Origin: Bacteroidaceae bacterium
GTDB lineage: Bacteria; Bacteroidota; Bacteroidia; Bacteroidales; Bacteroidaceae
Reading direction: 5' to 3'
Length of the DNA: 64,000 bases
Assembly: GCA_024398785.1 (NCBI GenBank)
Contig: JAKSIO010000001.1
Span: 62,001-126,000, forward strand
Shown here: positions 28,924 to 41,000 of the stretch, in pieces
How the letters are laid out: every line of letters begins with the position of its first letter
Position numbering within the stretch: the first letter of the stretch is position 1
The notes under the pieces: generated by a model
Told to the model about the DNA's origin: nothing
The model's database searches: none
Seen by the model: the letters and a program-made list of their open reading frames with translations, nothing else
Translations under genes and position numbers: made by a program

Positions 28924-29783
28924 CAAAGAAACGTAACATAGACTTATTGTTTATTACTGCCTGCATCAGTACATGCCTTGTACTGATTCTTGTAGGAACC
29001 TGGGTTTTTATGGTTGTTGGTGCTGATCGTATTTCGCGCTACATAAAAGAGAACATGCGGGTGGAATTAGTTCTTTCAGAAGGATGTTCTGCATCAGACA
29101 GGCTTGCTCTTGAAGAGAAAATATCCGCAAAGAAGTATTGCAATTCACTGGAATATATCTCCAAAGACAGGGCTCTTGAAACTATGACTCAGGCTCTGGG
29201 AGTTAATCCTGTTGATTTTTTGGACTACAATCCCTTCTACGCCTCATACAATATGACATTGCGTTCGGATTATGCCAATAATGACAGTCTGGCGCGTATT
29301 GAGCAGGAACTGTTGGACGAAAGAATAGTTTTTGACGTTAATTACCAGAAACAACTCATCAATATTGTTGAAGATAATATCGATAAAATATCGGTCATTC
29401 TCCTATGTGTTGCATTGCTGTTCTCATTGGTCTCTTTTTCATTGATTAACAATACAATCAAGCTGACAATATATTCGCAACGTTTTCTATTGTATTCCAT
29501 GAAACTTGTTGGAGCAAGATGGTCGTTCATACGCCGTCCGTTTCTTCGCCGCAATGTCATGATAGGCGCCATCTCTTCAATTATTTCATGCGGAATAATC
29601 TATGCAGCACTGGTGATACTGTCAAATTGGGAACCAATGGTAAAGATTCTTATGACGCCTCATCTGCTGGGAATTGTCTTTGTTGCGGTTTTGGCTGTAG
29701 GTATGTTTATTACCTGGTTGTGCGCATTCTGTTCTGTGAACAAGTTCTTGCGTATGAAATCAGGGGAATTGTACTGTATATAA
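28920..29783 (+). CDS. ftsX: Cell division ABC-type permease FtsX
   Basis: FtsX sits in the inner membrane with the ATPase FtsE and controls cell-wall hydrolases at the septum. The 287-residue protein has a first membrane helix (about 9-32), a periplasmic domain (about 40-160) and three further helices, with the FtsX-typical stretch MKLVGARWSFIRRPFLRR. It starts at GTG (28920), within the stop of the previous gene; the next Met lies inside the first membrane helix. No ftsE is adjacent, and in this phylum it is usually encoded elsewhere. Confidence 0.88.
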   Translation: MTKKRNIDLLFITACISTCLVLILVGTWVFMVVGADRISRYIKENMRVELVLSEGCSASDRLALEEKISAKKYCNSLEYISKDRALETMTQALGVNPVDFLDYNPFYASYNMTLRSDYANNDSLARIEQELLDERIVFDVNYQKQLINIVEDNIDKISVILLCVALLFSLVSFSLINNTIKLTIYSQRFLLYSMKLVGARWSFIRRPFLRRNVMIGAISSIISCGIIYAALVILSNWEPMVKILMTPHLLGIVFVAVLAVGMFITWLCAFCSVNKFLRMKSGELYCI

Positions 29784-29796
29784 AACAAACAGAAAT

Positions 29797-30039
29797 ATGG
29801 ACAGAAACAAATTTGCTTTTGAAAAGATTAACTTTATCCTTACAATTGTAGGTGTAATTATCATTTTTATTGGTTTTTTGCTTATGAGCGGAAAGGGTAC
29901 AACACAAGATATGTTTAATCCTGATGTATTCAGCACCCGTAGGATTGTAGTGGCTCCAATTGTAACATTGTTAGGATTCCTTACAATCATCGTTGCAATT
30001 ATGTACCAGAAGAAGGGTAATTCAGATAACAAAGAATGA
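29797..30039 (+). CDS. DUF3098 small membrane protein
   Basis: An 80-residue protein with two membrane helices (about 12-32 and 52-72) joined by a short loop containing [12 protein letters not shown]. This is the DUF3098 pattern that I recall sitting between ftsX and uppP in Bacteroidales. Its function is unknown; the neighbourhood suggests an envelope or division role. The stop overlaps the uppP start by four bases. Confidence 0.85.
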   Translation: MDRNKFAFEKINFILTIVGVIIIFIGFLLMSGKGTTQDMFNPDVFSTRRIVVAPIVTLLGFLTIIVAIMYQKKGNSDNKE

Positions 30040-30848
30040 ATTATATTGAATCAATATTGTTAGGCGTTCTGCAAGGTTTTACAGAATATCTGCCTATTAG
30101 CAGCAGCGGTCATCTTGCCATAGCGTCTCATCTTTTCGGTATTGATGCGGAGCAGAATCTTTCCTTTACGGTACTGGTGCATGTAGCTACCGTTTTAAGT
30201 ACCATTGTAATTCTTTGGAAAGAGATTGTATGGATATTCAGAGATTTGTTTGCCAGTCAGTCATGGAAAAGTTTCGCAGGACTGAATGCAGGAACAAAAT
30301 ATGCTGTCAACATTGTAATTTCCATGATTCCGGTAGGAATTGTAGGACTGTTCTTTAAGGATTATGTTGACAGTATTTTCGGTAGCGGTACCACTGTGGT
30401 GGGAATCTGTCTGCTTGTTACAGCAGCACTGCTGTCGTTTTCCTACTATTGCAAACCGCAGCCCAAGGAAAACATCAGTATGTTGCATGCATTTGTTATA
30501 GGTATTGCGCAGGCTTTGGCCGTTTTGCCCGGTTTGTCAAGATCCGGTTCCACAATAGCAACCGGTCTGTTGTTGGGAAACAGAAAGGAAAGTCTGGCTC
30601 AATTCTCCTTCCTGATGGTTATTCCCCCTATCCTGGGAGAGGCATTGCTGGATTTCAAGGAGTTGTTTGCAGCCGATGTACAGCAGGCAAGTTGCAGTAC
30701 AGGTGTTCTGCTTGCAGGTTTTATTTCCGCTTTTCTGGCAGGTTGTGTGGCATGCAAATGGATGATATCAGTAGTGCGCCGCGGAAAACTGATTTATTTT
30801 GGAATTTATTGTTTTATTGCAGGTCTGTTGACACTGATATTTTTATAA
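30036..30848 (+). CDS. uppP: Undecaprenyl-diphosphatase UppP
   Basis: Dephosphorylates undecaprenyl pyrophosphate so that the lipid carrier can be reused for peptidoglycan and glycan synthesis; loss or excess alters bacitracin sensitivity. The 270-residue polytopic protein carries the BacA signatures [14 protein letters not shown] near the N terminus and [14 protein letters not shown] in the middle. The active-site Glu, Ser and Arg positions are retained. Confidence 0.96.
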   Translation: MNYIESILLGVLQGFTEYLPISSSGHLAIASHLFGIDAEQNLSFTVLVHVATVLSTIVILWKEIVWIFRDLFASQSWKSFAGLNAGTKYAVNIVISMIPVGIVGLFFKDYVDSIFGSGTTVVGICLLVTAALLSFSYYCKPQPKENISMLHAFVIGIAQALAVLPGLSRSGSTIATGLLLGNRKESLAQFSFLMVIPPILGEALLDFKELFAADVQQASCSTGVLLAGFISAFLAGCVACKWMISVVRRGKLIYFGIYCFIAGLLTLIFL

Positions 30849-30860
30849 TTACTGATAAAC

Positions 30861-31562
30861 ATGGATTTTCAAGCCGGACAGACATTATACTTTGACAAAC
30901 CGTTCGGGCTTACATCCTTTCAGGTTGTAGGTCGTGTGCGTTGGCAGTTATGTCATGCGCTTGGTGTAAAAAAACTGAAGGTTGGGCATGCCGGAACACT
31001 TGATCCTCTTGCGACAGGCGTTCTGATTGTATGTACAGGTCGTGCCACTAAAGAAATTGAAAAATTACAGTATCAGACAAAAGAATACGTAGCAACGCTT
31101 CGTCTTGGGGCAACAACACCATCGTATGATCTTGAACATCCCATAGACAAAACATATCCTACGGAACATATAACACGTCAGCTGGTGGAAAGCACTCTGA
31201 AAAAATTTCTGGGGCGCATTGAACAGATTCCACCGCAGTATTCTGCATGTAAAGTTGACGGCAAACGTGCATATGATGCCGCCAGAAAAGGGGTTGAGGT
31301 TGAACTGAAACCAAAAGTACTGCAGATTGATGAAATTGAATTATTGGATTATTGTATGCCGGATATTACCATAAGGGTAGTATGCAGTAAAGGCACCTAC
31401 ATCAGAGCTCTGGCGCGCGATATTGGTGTTGCACTTGACAGTGGGGCTCATCTTACGGCGTTGCGCAGAACAAGAGTAGGAGACGTCAGAGTTGAAGATT
31501 GCCTTGACCCTACTGATTTCGGCACATGGTTGGAAAAACAAGAAATTGAAAAAACATATTGA
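30861..31562 (+). CDS. truB: tRNA pseudouridine-55 synthase TruB
   Basis: Makes pseudouridine 55 in the T loop of tRNAs. The 233-residue protein shows the TruB motifs: [13 protein letters not shown], the catalytic Asp in [36 protein letters not shown], and [14 protein letters not shown]. It is shorter than E. coli TruB because the C-terminal PUA domain is reduced or absent. One base separates its stop from queA. Confidence 0.94.
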   Translation: MDFQAGQTLYFDKPFGLTSFQVVGRVRWQLCHALGVKKLKVGHAGTLDPLATGVLIVCTGRATKEIEKLQYQTKEYVATLRLGATTPSYDLEHPIDKTYPTEHITRQLVESTLKKFLGRIEQIPPQYSACKVDGKRAYDAARKGVEVELKPKVLQIDEIELLDYCMPDITIRVVCSKGTYIRALARDIGVALDSGAHLTALRRTRVGDVRVEDCLDPTDFGTWLEKQEIEKTY

Positions 31563-31563
31563 A

Positions 31564-32613
31564 ATGAAATTATCTCAATTCAAATTCAAACTTCCGGAAG
31601 AAAGTATTGCTTTATTCCCGGCAGAAAACAGAGATGAATCCAGACTTATGGTTCTTGATCGTAAGACAGGTCAGATTATTCATGACACATTCAAGAATAT
31701 TCTGAACTACTACGATGACAAAGATCTTTTTGTTTTTAACGATACAAAGGTGTTTCCTGCACGTTTGTACGGAAACAAAGAGAAAACGGGAGCCTGTATA
31801 GAAGTCTTTCTTATCCGTGAACTGAAAGAAGAGAATCTGTTGTGGGACGTACAGGTTGATCCTGCACGTAAAATCAGAATTGGCAACAAACTCTATTTTG
31901 GTGAGGACAATTCAATGATTGCAGAGGTAATAGACAATACAACCAGTCGCGGACGTGTGTTGCGTTTCCTCTATGACGGTGATCATGAGGAATTCAAGCG
32001 TGCATTGTATGCGCTTGGAGAGCCGCCCATTCCGTCATTTATCAAAAGAAAGGTTGTTCCTGAGGATACAGAGCGTTTCCAAACCATATACGCGCGTAAC
32101 GAAGGTGCTGTAACCGTTCCGTCTGCCGGTTTGCATTTTAGTCGTGAACTTATGAAACGTATGGAGATAAAAGGTGTTGATGCCGCATTCCTTACAGTTC
32201 ATTGCGGACTCAGCAATTTCCGTCTGATAGATGTGGAAGATCTTACCAAACACAAGATGGAGTCGGAGCAGATGTTTATTGAACAGCCATGTGTTGATTT
32301 GGTAAATACTGCACAAGCCAATAAAAAACGTATCTGTGCAATTGGAACTTCTGTAATGCGTGCATTGGAAACGGTAGTTGGTACTAACGGACTGATCAAA
32401 CCATTTGACGGTTGGACTAACAAGTTTATTTTCCCTCCGTACAACTTTACCGTTGCAAGCAGTCTGGTTACAAATTTCCATATGCCTGAATCTATACAGC
32501 TTATGCATGAATGTGCATTTGGAGGCTATGAATTTGTTATGGATGCATATAAAGAGGCTGTCAAGGAGGGCTATCGTTTTGGCACCTATGGCGATGCCAT
32601 GTTAATTAAGTAA
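31564..32613 (+). CDS. queA: SAM:tRNA ribosyltransferase-isomerase QueA
   Basis: Transfers and isomerises the ribose of SAM onto preQ1 in tRNA to form epoxyqueuosine. The start is the ATG at 31564 ([16 protein letters not shown]), giving 349 residues. The longer in-frame opening inside truB has no family likeness. Motifs: [16 protein letters not shown]-type segment ([11 protein letters not shown]), [20 protein letters not shown] and GTSVMRALE. Its last base is shared with the folK start (TAATG). Confidence 0.95.
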   Translation: MKLSQFKFKLPEESIALFPAENRDESRLMVLDRKTGQIIHDTFKNILNYYDDKDLFVFNDTKVFPARLYGNKEKTGACIEVFLIRELKEENLLWDVQVDPARKIRIGNKLYFGEDNSMIAEVIDNTTSRGRVLRFLYDGDHEEFKRALYALGEPPIPSFIKRKVVPEDTERFQTIYARNEGAVTVPSAGLHFSRELMKRMEIKGVDAAFLTVHCGLSNFRLIDVEDLTKHKMESEQMFIEQPCVDLVNTAQANKKRICAIGTSVMRALETVVGTNGLIKPFDGWTNKFIFPPYNFTVASSLVTNFHMPESIQLMHECAFGGYEFVMDAYKEAVKEGYRFGTYGDAMLIK

Positions 32614-33041
32614 TGGTAATATCATATCTTGGATTGGGCTCCAATATTGGAGAGAGAAGTGTTTTGCTGGGACAGGCAATAGCTCTGATTGGGCAGAAGA
32701 TTGGTCCGGTAGTCCGTTTTTCCGATATTGTAGAGAGTGAACCATACGGTTTTGTAAGCAACAACATGTTTCTTAACATGGTGGTAGCGGTTGAAACGGA
32801 ACTGGCTCCGGAAGCATTGCTCGATGCAACACAGGAGATTGAACGTATGTTGGGGCGCGTTGAAAAAACCGTAGATGGGAAATACTCAGACCGGACAATA
32901 GATATTGATATACTTTTATACGGAGATACTGAATATTCAAGTTCAAGACTTACAATACCGCATCCGCATATTCGTGAACGCAGATTTGTGCTTGAACCAT
33001 TAAAACAAATCAACCCGGAATATGGCAGACAATTATCTTGA
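32613..33041 (+). CDS. folK: 2-amino-4-hydroxy-6-hydroxymethyldihydropteridine pyrophosphokinase
   Basis: Pyrophosphorylates 6-hydroxymethyl-dihydropterin in folate synthesis. The 142-residue protein has the HPPK start [12 protein letters not shown], the substrate loop [18 protein letters not shown], and the metal/ATP motif [12 protein letters not shown] followed by [18 protein letters not shown]. It overlaps the extended reading frame of the next gene by 20 bases. Confidence 0.95.
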   Translation: MVISYLGLGSNIGERSVLLGQAIALIGQKIGPVVRFSDIVESEPYGFVSNNMFLNMVVAVETELAPEALLDATQEIERMLGRVEKTVDGKYSDRTIDIDILLYGDTEYSSSRLTIPHPHIRERRFVLEPLKQINPEYGRQLS

Positions 33042-33117
33042 AAGAAGATATGAACAATTCCTTGCAAGCAAGGCTGCTGCCGGGAAAAAAATACAAAAGA
33101 GAAAAAAGAATAAAAAT
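33022..33117 (+). CDS. Short conserved-looking peptide frame fused in frame ahead of metK
   Basis: An ATG at 33022 opens 32 codons, beginning [18 protein letters not shown] and ending in a Lys/Arg-rich stretch, that run without a stop into MetK. Its start overlaps the end of folK by 20 bases. From memory, related Bacteroidales have a small separate protein beginning ADNYLE after folK, so this may be that gene with its stop lost. The alternative is untranslated leader that happens to be open. Whether it is made as a MetK N-terminal extension is unknown. Confidence 0.4.
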
Positions 33118-34380
33118 ATGGCATATTTATTTACATCCGAATCGGTATCAGAAGGACACCCGGACAAAGTAGCAGATCAGATTTCTGACTCAGTACTGGA
33201 TACATATCTGGCTTTTGATTCTACATCAAAGGTTGCATGTGAGACTTTGGTTACAACTAATAAGGTGGTGCTTAGCGGTGAAGTAACTTCTTCTGCACAG
33301 ATTGACCAGGAGGCCGTTGTGAGGAGCACCATAAAAAGAATAGGCTACACCGAACCTGAATACAATTTTGATGACAAGAGTTGTCAGATTTTCAATTTTC
33401 TTCATGCACAAAGTGCTGACATTCTGCGTGGTGTTGCCCGTCAGGAAGAGATGGAGCAGGGTGCAGGTGATCAGGGAATGATGTTCGGTTATGCAACTGA
33501 TGAGACAGAAGATTATATGCCGTTGCCGCTATATCTGTCGCACATGATTGTAAAAGAACTTGCCGCTATCCGTCATGAAGGAAAACTGATGACATATCTG
33601 CGTCCAGATGCCAAGTCGCAGGTTACGGTCGCTTATTCCGAGAACGGTCAGCCGCTTGCTATTGATACAATTGTAGTTTCAACACAACATGATGAATTCA
33701 TTCCGGGTGACGATGCCGCCATGCAGCAGGCTATCCGTGCTGATGTTCTGCAGATTGTTGTTCCACGTGTAATTGCAAAGATTGAATCAAAAAAAGTAAA
33801 GGATCTGTTCTGCGGTGGCATCAAATATTATGTAAATCCAACCGGAAAGTTTGTAATAGGCGGTCCCGACGGTGACACCGGACTGACCGGCCGCAAAATT
33901 ATTGTTGATACATACGGCGGCCGTGGTGCTCACGGTGGAGGTGCCTTCAGCGGTAAAGATCCAAGTAAAGTAGACCGTAGCGCAGCCTATGCCGCACGTC
34001 ATATAGCCAAGAATCTTGTTGCCGCAGGTGTGAGCAATCAGGTGCTTGTCCAGGTTTCTTATGCTATCGGTGTTGCAGAGCCTGTAAGCGTTAATGTAAA
34101 TACATTCGGCAACAACAAAACAGGTATGACAGACTCTCTTCTGTCCGATCTTGTTAAAAAAATCTTTGATTTGCGCCCGAAGGCAATTGAAAAAAGACTT
34201 AAACTGAATTCTCCTATTTACAGCGAAACTGCATCATACGGACATGTGGGTCGTAAACCGCAGACTGTAGAAAAGACATTTACAGATAAAAACGGAATCT
34301 CAAAGAGCGTTACGGTAGAACTCTTCACTTGGGAAAAACTTGATTACGTAGAAAAAATCAAAGAAGCTTTAAAGCTATGA
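33118..34380 (+). CDS. metK: S-adenosylmethionine synthase
   Basis: Makes SAM from methionine and ATP, supplying the several methyltransferases and QueA encoded nearby. Starting at the ATG at 33118 ([21 protein letters not shown]) gives 420 residues, normal for the family. Motifs: [39 protein letters not shown] and [16 protein letters not shown]. The frame is open for 32 more codons upstream. An A-rich leader typical of the phylum precedes the chosen ATG. The stop overlaps the cysE start by four bases. Confidence 0.96.
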   Translation: MAYLFTSESVSEGHPDKVADQISDSVLDTYLAFDSTSKVACETLVTTNKVVLSGEVTSSAQIDQEAVVRSTIKRIGYTEPEYNFDDKSCQIFNFLHAQSADILRGVARQEEMEQGAGDQGMMFGYATDETEDYMPLPLYLSHMIVKELAAIRHEGKLMTYLRPDAKSQVTVAYSENGQPLAIDTIVVSTQHDEFIPGDDAAMQQAIRADVLQIVVPRVIAKIESKKVKDLFCGGIKYYVNPTGKFVIGGPDGDTGLTGRKIIVDTYGGRGAHGGGAFSGKDPSKVDRSAAYAARHIAKNLVAAGVSNQVLVQVSYAIGVAEPVSVNVNTFGNNKTGMTDSLLSDLVKKIFDLRPKAIEKRLKLNSPIYSETASYGHVGRKPQTVEKTFTDKNGISKSVTVELFTWEKLDYVEKIKEALKL

Positions 34381-35243
34381 AAACCTCTGATATTCTAAAC
34401 AAAACTGTAAAGACACTGTCAGATCCTGATTCCTATCAGGCGCTGTTCCATAATCATAGAGACGGAGATCCCTTCCCGTCTGAAAACGAACTGGCCCGGA
34501 TCATTGAAATTACACGCTCAATCCTGTTCCCCGGATATTACGGAGCTTCTCAGGTAAACAGCGTAAATATGAGTTTTCACATGGGCATTGCTCTTGAAGA
34601 GCTTGGAAGCAAACTCTCAAGACAGATTGCTGCCGGTTTGTGTTTCAGTGGAGACGATGCTACAGACTGCTCCAAGCGCGGAAAAGAACTTGCGTGGAAG
34701 TTTATAGAGAAATTGCCTTCACTGCGTCAGATACTGGCTACCGATGTCCGCGCAACATATAACGGAGACCCTGCTGCAATCAATATGGGTGAGGTCATCT
34801 GTTGTTATCCTGACATCAAGGCAATAACTAATTACAGAATTGCTCACGAATTGCTTTTGTTGGGAGTTCCAATTATTCCGCGCATGATAACAGAGCAGGC
34901 GCACAGTGAAACTGGAATAGATATCCATCCTGGTGCAACAATCGGCAGTTATTTCTGCATAGATCATGGTACCGGTGTTGTAATAGGCGCAACGTCAATC
35001 ATAGGTAACAATGTCAAACTCTATCAGGGTGTTACTCTTGGTGCCAAGAGTTTTCCTCTTGACGAAAACGGCAATCCTATCAAAGGTATAGCCCGCCATC
35101 CTATTATTGAAGACGATGTGATAATATACAGCAATTCTTCCATTCTTGGCAGGATTACCATTGGCAAAGGTGCTGTTATCGGAGGTAATATATGGATTAC
35201 CGAAGATATACCGGCCGGAACAAAAGTTTTACAGAAAAAATAA
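34377..35243 (+). CDS. cysE: Serine O-acetyltransferase
   Basis: Acetylates serine with acetyl-CoA as the first step of cysteine synthesis. The 288-residue protein has an N-terminal helical domain, then a left-handed parallel beta-helix with hexapeptide repeats. Its signatures are [40 protein letters not shown] and [10 protein letters not shown], with the catalytic His and Asp in IDHGTG. It resembles the longer SAT form (EpsC/SatA type). Start and stop positions suggest co-transcription with metK. Confidence 0.92.
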   Translation: MKTSDILNKTVKTLSDPDSYQALFHNHRDGDPFPSENELARIIEITRSILFPGYYGASQVNSVNMSFHMGIALEELGSKLSRQIAAGLCFSGDDATDCSKRGKELAWKFIEKLPSLRQILATDVRATYNGDPAAINMGEVICCYPDIKAITNYRIAHELLLLGVPIIPRMITEQAHSETGIDIHPGATIGSYFCIDHGTGVVIGATSIIGNNVKLYQGVTLGAKSFPLDENGNPIKGIARHPIIEDDVIIYSNSSILGRITIGKGAVIGGNIWITEDIPAGTKVLQKK

Positions 35244-35255
35244 AATTGGAATACT

Positions 35256-36725
35256 ATGGAAGATTTTAAAATAGTAGCAAAAACATTCCAGGGACTTGAA
35301 TGTGTTCTTGCAGAAGAACTGAGAGCACTTGGCGCACACGATATTGAAGAAGGCAACCGTATGGTCTCTTTTACCGGAGACAAGGCCATGCTTTACAAGG
35401 CCAATTTCCATTTGCGCACCGCAATACGCGTTTTGGTTCCTTTCTATACATTCCAGGCTGATTCTGCCGATATGGTCTATGAAGTCTGCAAGGCATACAA
35501 TTGGGAACGTTATCTTACGGTTGACTCCACTTTTGCAGTCGATGCCGTAGTTAATTCAGAAGATTTCAATCACTCCAAGTTTGTAGCATACAGGGTAAAA
35601 GATGCCATTGCGGATTTTTTCCGCCAGCGCTATGACCGCCGTCCGAATGTGAGTGTTGCCAATCCCGATATTACCATTCATATCCACATTTCACATAATG
35701 AATGTACACTGTCACTTGACAGTTCCGGAGATTCACTGCATCGCCGCGGATATCGTCAGGAACAGGTGGAAGCACCTTTGAACGAGGTGCTTGCGGCCGG
35801 TATGATCTTGCTGACAGGATGGCACGGAGAAACAGATTTTATAGATCCTATGTGCGGCTCCGGTACATTGCCTATTGAAGCGGCCCTGATTGCCCGTGGC
35901 ATCGCTCCAGGTTTGTTCCGTACACAGTTTGCATTTGAAAAATGGAAGGATTTTGACAAGGAACTGTTTGAGTCAATCTATAACGACGACTCTATGGAGA
36001 AAGAATGCAACTGCAAGATATACGGATACGATATTGACGGAAGGGCCATAGGTATTGCAAAACGTAATGCCAAGGCGGCAGGTCTTGCAGATACAATCAC
36101 GTTTGAAAAGGCCGATATCAAAGATTTCAGACAACCGGAAAATCCGTCCATTATTGTTACCAATCCGCCGTATGGAGAACGTATCGGAGGACCGGATGTT
36201 ACCGAATTGTACAAGGTTATAGGAGAGCGGTTCAAGAATGCGTTCAAAGGAAATTCCGCCTGGGTTATCAGTTATCACTACGAGTGTTTTGACAGCATAG
36301 GTCTGAAACCGTCTGCCAAAATCCCTCTTTTCAACGGACAGTTGCCATGCGAATTGCGCAAATATGAGATATTTGCCGGAAAATATTCCGATTTCCGTGA
36401 GCGCGGAGAATCTTTGAGTCGCAAACCTGCAGCCGGACGGCGCGGACAGACACTGCGTCAGCGTGCAGCGATGGAAGATAAAGCTGCGTCAGGAGAAGAA
36501 CTTGGCAGTGAACGTCGCGAACGCCGTGATGAGCGCTTTGACCGTAGAGATGAGCGTCCGCAGCGCAGAGATGACCGCCGTGAACGCAGAGATGAGCGTC
36601 CGCAGCGCAGAGATGAGCGTCCGCAGCGTGAAGATAAACCCAAATCATCTGCACTCACGCGTATAGGCGATGATATGTCAGTATTGCGTCATCACAAACG
36701 TAAAGAAAGAACAATAAATGAATAA
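35256..36725 (+). CDS. THUMP-domain RNA methyltransferase (RlmL/UPF0020-like) with Arg-rich tail
   Basis: A predicted N2-guanine RNA methyltransferase, probably of 23S rRNA. A THUMP RNA-binding domain occupies about 45-160. The UPF0020/Rossmann methyltransferase covers about 165-385 and has [15 protein letters not shown] (motif I) and [13 protein letters not shown] (catalytic NPPY). The last about 100 residues are a charged low-complexity tail of RRDERPQ-type repeats (about 420-465), unusual for the family and made from a 21-base DNA repeat. It resembles the N-terminal half of E. coli RlmKL, without the RlmK part. The end overlaps purD. Confidence 0.88.
   Translation: MEDFKIVAKTFQGLECVLAEELRALGAHDIEEGNRMVSFTGDKAMLYKANFHLRTAIRVLVPFYTFQADSADMVYEVCKAYNWERYLTVDSTFAVDAVVNSEDFNHSKFVAYRVKDAIADFFRQRYDRRPNVSVANPDITIHIHISHNECTLSLDSSGDSLHRRGYRQEQVEAPLNEVLAAGMILLTGWHGETDFIDPMCGSGTLPIEAALIARGIAPGLFRTQFAFEKWKDFDKELFESIYNDDSMEKECNCKIYGYDIDGRAIGIAKRNAKAAGLADTITFEKADIKDFRQPENPSIIVTNPPYGERIGGPDVTELYKVIGERFKNAFKGNSAWVISYHYECFDSIGLKPSAKIPLFNGQLPCELRKYEIFAGKYSDFRERGESLSRKPAAGRRGQTLRQRAAMEDKAASGEELGSERRERRDERFDRRDERPQRRDDRRERRDERPQRRDERPQREDKPKSSALTRIGDDMSVLRHHKRKERTINE
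36546..36629 (+). repeat. 21-base tandem-type repeat in the methyltransferase tail
   Basis: The 20-base unit AGAGATGAGCGTCCGCAGCG occurs exactly at 36546-36565, 36588-36607 and 36609-36628. The last two are tandem copies with a 21-base period, and the first is offset by two periods. Between them is a diverged unit. Each unit encodes seven residues of the RDERPQR type. Confidence 0.9.
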
Positions 36726-38007
36726 TAATATGCAAATTCTACTATTAGGAAGCGGCGGCCGCGAGCACGCATTGGCGTGGAAGATTGCTCAAAGCCCAAA
36801 GGTCAGTAAACTTTTCATTGCTCCGGGTAACGGCGGAACAGGTAAGGTGGGACAGAACGTTGACATCAAGGTCAATGATTTTGAGTCAATAAAGAAATTC
36901 GTTCTGGAAAACAGTATAGACATGGTAGTTGTAGGACCGGAAGATCCTCTGGTAAACGGAATCTACGACTATTTCAAAAACGATGCGCAGACAAAAAATA
37001 TCTGCGTTATAGGTCCGTCTGCACAGGCTGCGCAGCTTGAAGGCAGCAAGGACTATGCAAAACAGTTCATGATGCGTCACGGCATTCCTACAGCAGCATA
37101 TAGGACTTTTACAAAAGACAGTTTTGACCTTGCTGTCGATTTTCTCAAGACTCTGCAGGCTCCTTATGTGCTCAAGGCCGATGGTCTTTGTGCAGGTAAG
37201 GGTGTTCTTATTCTCAACGATTTTGATGAAGCCGTCAAAGAACTTAAAGAAATGTTTGACGGAATGTTTGGCGATGCCAGCGCCCGCGTAATCATTGAAG
37301 AGTTCATGAGCGGTATCGAATGTTCTGTGTTCGTATTGACAGACGGCAAGAATTATCAGATTCTGCCGGAGGCCAAAGATTACAAGCGCATCGGAGAACA
37401 TGATACCGGACTTAATACAGGCGGTATGGGCTCTGTTTCTCCGGTTCCTTTTGCAACCAAGGAGTGGATGAAAAAAGTGGAAGACCGTATAATACGTCCT
37501 ACTGTGGAAGGTATTTACTCTGAAGGACTTGACTATAAAGGATTCATATTCTTTGGTCTTATAAACGTTGATGGCAATCCTAAAGTCATAGAGTACAATG
37601 TTCGTATGGGAGATCCTGAAACAGAAACTGTCATGCTGCGCCTGAAGAGCGACATAGTTGACCTGTTCCAGGGTATTGCCGATGGTACTCTTGACAAATG
37701 CAAGGTTGAGTTTGATGACCGCAGTGCCGTATGTGTCATGCTGGTATCAGGCGGTTATCCCGAGCATTACGAAAAAGGTTTTGTCATTGACGGCATAGAA
37801 AACATTACAGACAAAGACAGTGTAGTGTTCCATGCAGGCACCAAACTTGATTCAGCCGGAAATGTTATTACAGCCGGCGGCCGCGTCATTGCTGTCAGTT
37901 CGTATGGAAGCAACAAACAGGAGGCTTTGGAAAAGTCATTCCAGGGTGCAGGCAAAATAAACTTTGAAAAGAAATATTTCCGTTCGGATATAGGTCAGGA
38001 CCTATAA
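36718..38007 (+). CDS. purD: Phosphoribosylamine-glycine ligase
   Basis: Makes glycinamide ribonucleotide in purine synthesis. The 429-residue ATP-grasp enzyme has [15 protein letters not shown] at the N terminus, [33 protein letters not shown], and [12 protein letters not shown] with the metal ligands. The ATG at 36718 overlaps the previous gene by eight bases. An ATG four codons later (36730) would remove the overlap and is an equally reasonable start. Confidence 0.96.
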   Translation: MNNNMQILLLGSGGREHALAWKIAQSPKVSKLFIAPGNGGTGKVGQNVDIKVNDFESIKKFVLENSIDMVVVGPEDPLVNGIYDYFKNDAQTKNICVIGPSAQAAQLEGSKDYAKQFMMRHGIPTAAYRTFTKDSFDLAVDFLKTLQAPYVLKADGLCAGKGVLILNDFDEAVKELKEMFDGMFGDASARVIIEEFMSGIECSVFVLTDGKNYQILPEAKDYKRIGEHDTGLNTGGMGSVSPVPFATKEWMKKVEDRIIRPTVEGIYSEGLDYKGFIFFGLINVDGNPKVIEYNVRMGDPETETVMLRLKSDIVDLFQGIADGTLDKCKVEFDDRSAVCVMLVSGGYPEHYEKGFVIDGIENITDKDSVVFHAGTKLDSAGNVITAGGRVIAVSSYGSNKQEALEKSFQGAGKINFEKKYFRSDIGQDL

Positions 38008-38013
38008 AATCAT

Positions 38014-38021
38014 TACATTTG
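38014..38021 (+). promoter_or_regulatory. Putative -7 box of the DUF2723 gene
   Basis: TACATTTG matches TAnnTTTG and lies in the 39-base spacer after purD, 25 bases before the ATG at 38047. No clear -33 box is seen at the expected distance. Confidence 0.4.
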
Positions 38022-38046
38022 CGTCTTACGAATCATATTTCAAAAA

Positions 38047-41000
38047 ATGAGCTATAAACAGATTAATAAAATTATGGGCTGGGTGATATTTGCTGTTGCG
38101 GCAATTACATATTGCCTGACAGTAGAGCCCACTGCCAGCTTCTGGGATTGCCCGGAATTTATTTCAACCGGTTTGAAACTCGAGGTCGGTCATCCGCCAG
38201 GAGCACCTATTTTTATGCTTACATCAAATCTGTTTGCGCAGTTTGCAAAAGATCCGCAGCATGTTGCCTTAATGGTAAACATAATGTCAGCATTACTCAG
38301 TGCCTTGTGTATTTTATTCCTTTTCTGGACAATTACATATCTGGCAAAGAAACTGATAGTTGGAAATTCTGCCGTCACAGAACCTGACAGATGGCAGACC
38401 CTGCTGATTATGGGTGCCGGTGTTGCCGGTTCTCTTGCATACACATGGAGCGACACATTCTGGTTCAGTGCAGTGGAAGGAGAAGTTTATGCCTATTCTT
38501 CGTTCTGTACGGCCCTTACATTCTATCTGATATTGCGTTGGGAAGAAGAAGCCGATGCCCCTCATAGTGACCGTTGGCTGATATTGATAGCATATCTTAT
38601 CGGTGTCTCCGTTGGAGTTCACCTGCTCAACCTGCTTTGTATTACTGCAATTGTTCTTGTTTATTACTTCAAGCGTTATCAGAACATTACAGCGTGGGGG
38701 GTTGTAGGCTGGATAGCTATCTCAGGCGTACTTATTGCGCTGGTACTTTATGGTATGGTTCCAGGTATCGTGAAGGTTGCAGGCTGGTTTGAACTTCTGT
38801 TTGTAAATGGTCTTGGAATGGGCTTCAATTCAGGTGTGGCAGTTTATCTGCTGATTCTTATTGCGGCTCTGGTATGGGCTGTATATGAGTCTTACCGTGC
38901 TGAACGTACAAATCTGATGTATGCGTCATTCATTGCGATTGTTGCGCTTACCGGTATTCCGTTCTATGGACACAGTGCAGGTGGAGTGATATTCGGTATA
39001 ATTCTTCTGGGTGTTCTGTCATGGTATTTCTTTGGAAAGAACATTAATGAAAAATTCCGTCCTTCAGCACGTGTACTCAATACACTGGCATTGTGCATAA
39101 CAATGATTACAATAGGATATTCTTCTTATGCTGTAATTGTTATACGTTCATCTGCAAACCTGCCGATGGATGAAAACTCTCCGAACAATGTATTTACCCT
39201 GAATACATATCTGGCCCGTGAACAGTATGGCTCGCGTCCATTGTTCTACGGTCAGGCATATACATCGCAATATGCGGTAGAAAAGGGGCGTAACGGTTAT
39301 CAGTACAAGACAAAGAAAACCGGAATCATTTGGGCCCGTCAGGAACCCAAGAATGAAAACGAAAAGCCACGTTATGTTCATGTTGATGACAATTTTGAAC
39401 CGGTTTTCCAGCAGAATATGCTTTTCCCGCGCATGTACAGCCAGTCTCATGCTAGGGAGTACGAAAGATGGGGAAAGGTAAAAGGACGTAAAGTAGATTC
39501 ATTTGATCCGGAAAGCGGTCAGACACGTTCAATTACAATGCCTACAATGATAGAAAACCTGCGTTTCTTCTTCTCCTATCAGGTGAATTTCATGTACTGG
39601 CGCTATTTCATGTGGAACTTTGCCGGTCGTCAGAACGATGTCCAGAACAGTTATGGTGAATTGGACAACGGAAACTGGCTTACAGGTTTCAAATTCCTTG
39701 ATAACGCACGTCTTGGAAATCAGAGATTCTATCCGGAATTTATGAAGCATAAGGCATATAATGTTTTTTATTGTATGCCGCTTATTCTTGGACTCCTTGG
39801 CCTGGTATGGCAGTGGCGCAAAGGCGCAGAAGGGAAGAAACAGGCTGGAATTGTATTCTGTCTGTTCTTTATGACAGGACTTGCAATTGTGGTATATCTT
39901 AACCAGACTCCGTTGCAACCGCGTGAAAGAGATTATGCCTATGCCGGTTCGTTCTATGCCTATGCCATTTGGATAGGACTTGGCGTACCAGCAATAGCAC
40001 AGATTGCTGATAAACTTCTTAAGAACCGTAACAGTAAAATCTCCACAATCGTAGCTGTATTGATAGGACTTGTTGTTCCTTTGCAGATGGTCAGCCAGAC
40101 ATGGGACGATCATGACCGCAGCGGGCGATATACCTGTGTGGATTTTGGCAAGAACTATCTGAAAACGTTGCCGGAAGGGAATAATCCTATTATCTTCACA
40201 AACGGAGACAATGATACTTTCCCGTTGTGGTACTGTCATGAAACGGAAGAATTCCGTACAGACACCCGTGCCTGCAACCTGAGTTATCTCATGACTGACT
40301 GGTATATTGATCAGATGAAGCGTCCTGCTTACAAATCACCTGCTATTCCGATTGATTATGATCACGAAACCTATTGGGGCACAAATATGGACAGAGCATA
40401 TATTGTTCCACAGTATGAAAAGGATCTGCTTAAGGCCGCCAAGAATGACAAGGCCAAAGTTGAAAAAACACTGGAGTTGAGCAATGTTCTGCATTATTGG
40501 ATAAAAGAGCAGGGCTTCATACCATCCGATACAATCTACTTTACTCTTGACAAAGATGCTATCTTACGTTCGGGTATGTATATACCGGAAGAGTATCGTG
40601 GCAGCACCGATGAAGAAACAAAGTCTCTTATGCCGGACAAAATGGTGATTTCTCTTGCAGGCCGTGACCGTATATACAGAAATGACATTATGGTTTTTGA
40701 TATGCTTCTTAACTGTAATTGGGAACGTCCTTTGTATATGGCTACATCTATAGGTTCTTCAGGATTCATTGGCTTGGAACCATTCTTCATTCTTGAAGGT
40801 ATGGCATTCCGCATATCACCGTTTAATTTCAATAATCTGGGGTATGAAAGCACCTGTATCGATGATGAGAAGATGTATAACAACCTTATGAGTTTTGATC
40901 TTGGTCATCTGAAAGAGGGCGTCTATCTTGATGAAACAGTGCGCCGCATGTGCCAGTCTCATAGAAGTGTCTACATGCAGTTGGTTTCTGATCTCATCGG

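Noticed and set aside
31492..31563. Upstream extensions of queA, and likewise of dnaG (51707), ybeY (59452), rpsO (41786) and ruvB (58158)
   Set aside because: The extra N-terminal residues overlap neighbouring genes or promoter boxes and have no family likeness. Starting at the internal ATG gives the usual protein lengths.
36546..36629. 21-base repeats as a CRISPR or mobile repeat
   Set aside because: The repeats are in frame within a coding sequence, encode a seven-residue unit and have no unique spacers.
39529..40239. 236-codon minus-strand open frame antisense to the DUF2723 gene
   Set aside because: It is the mirror of a real coding region with no family motif or start signals.
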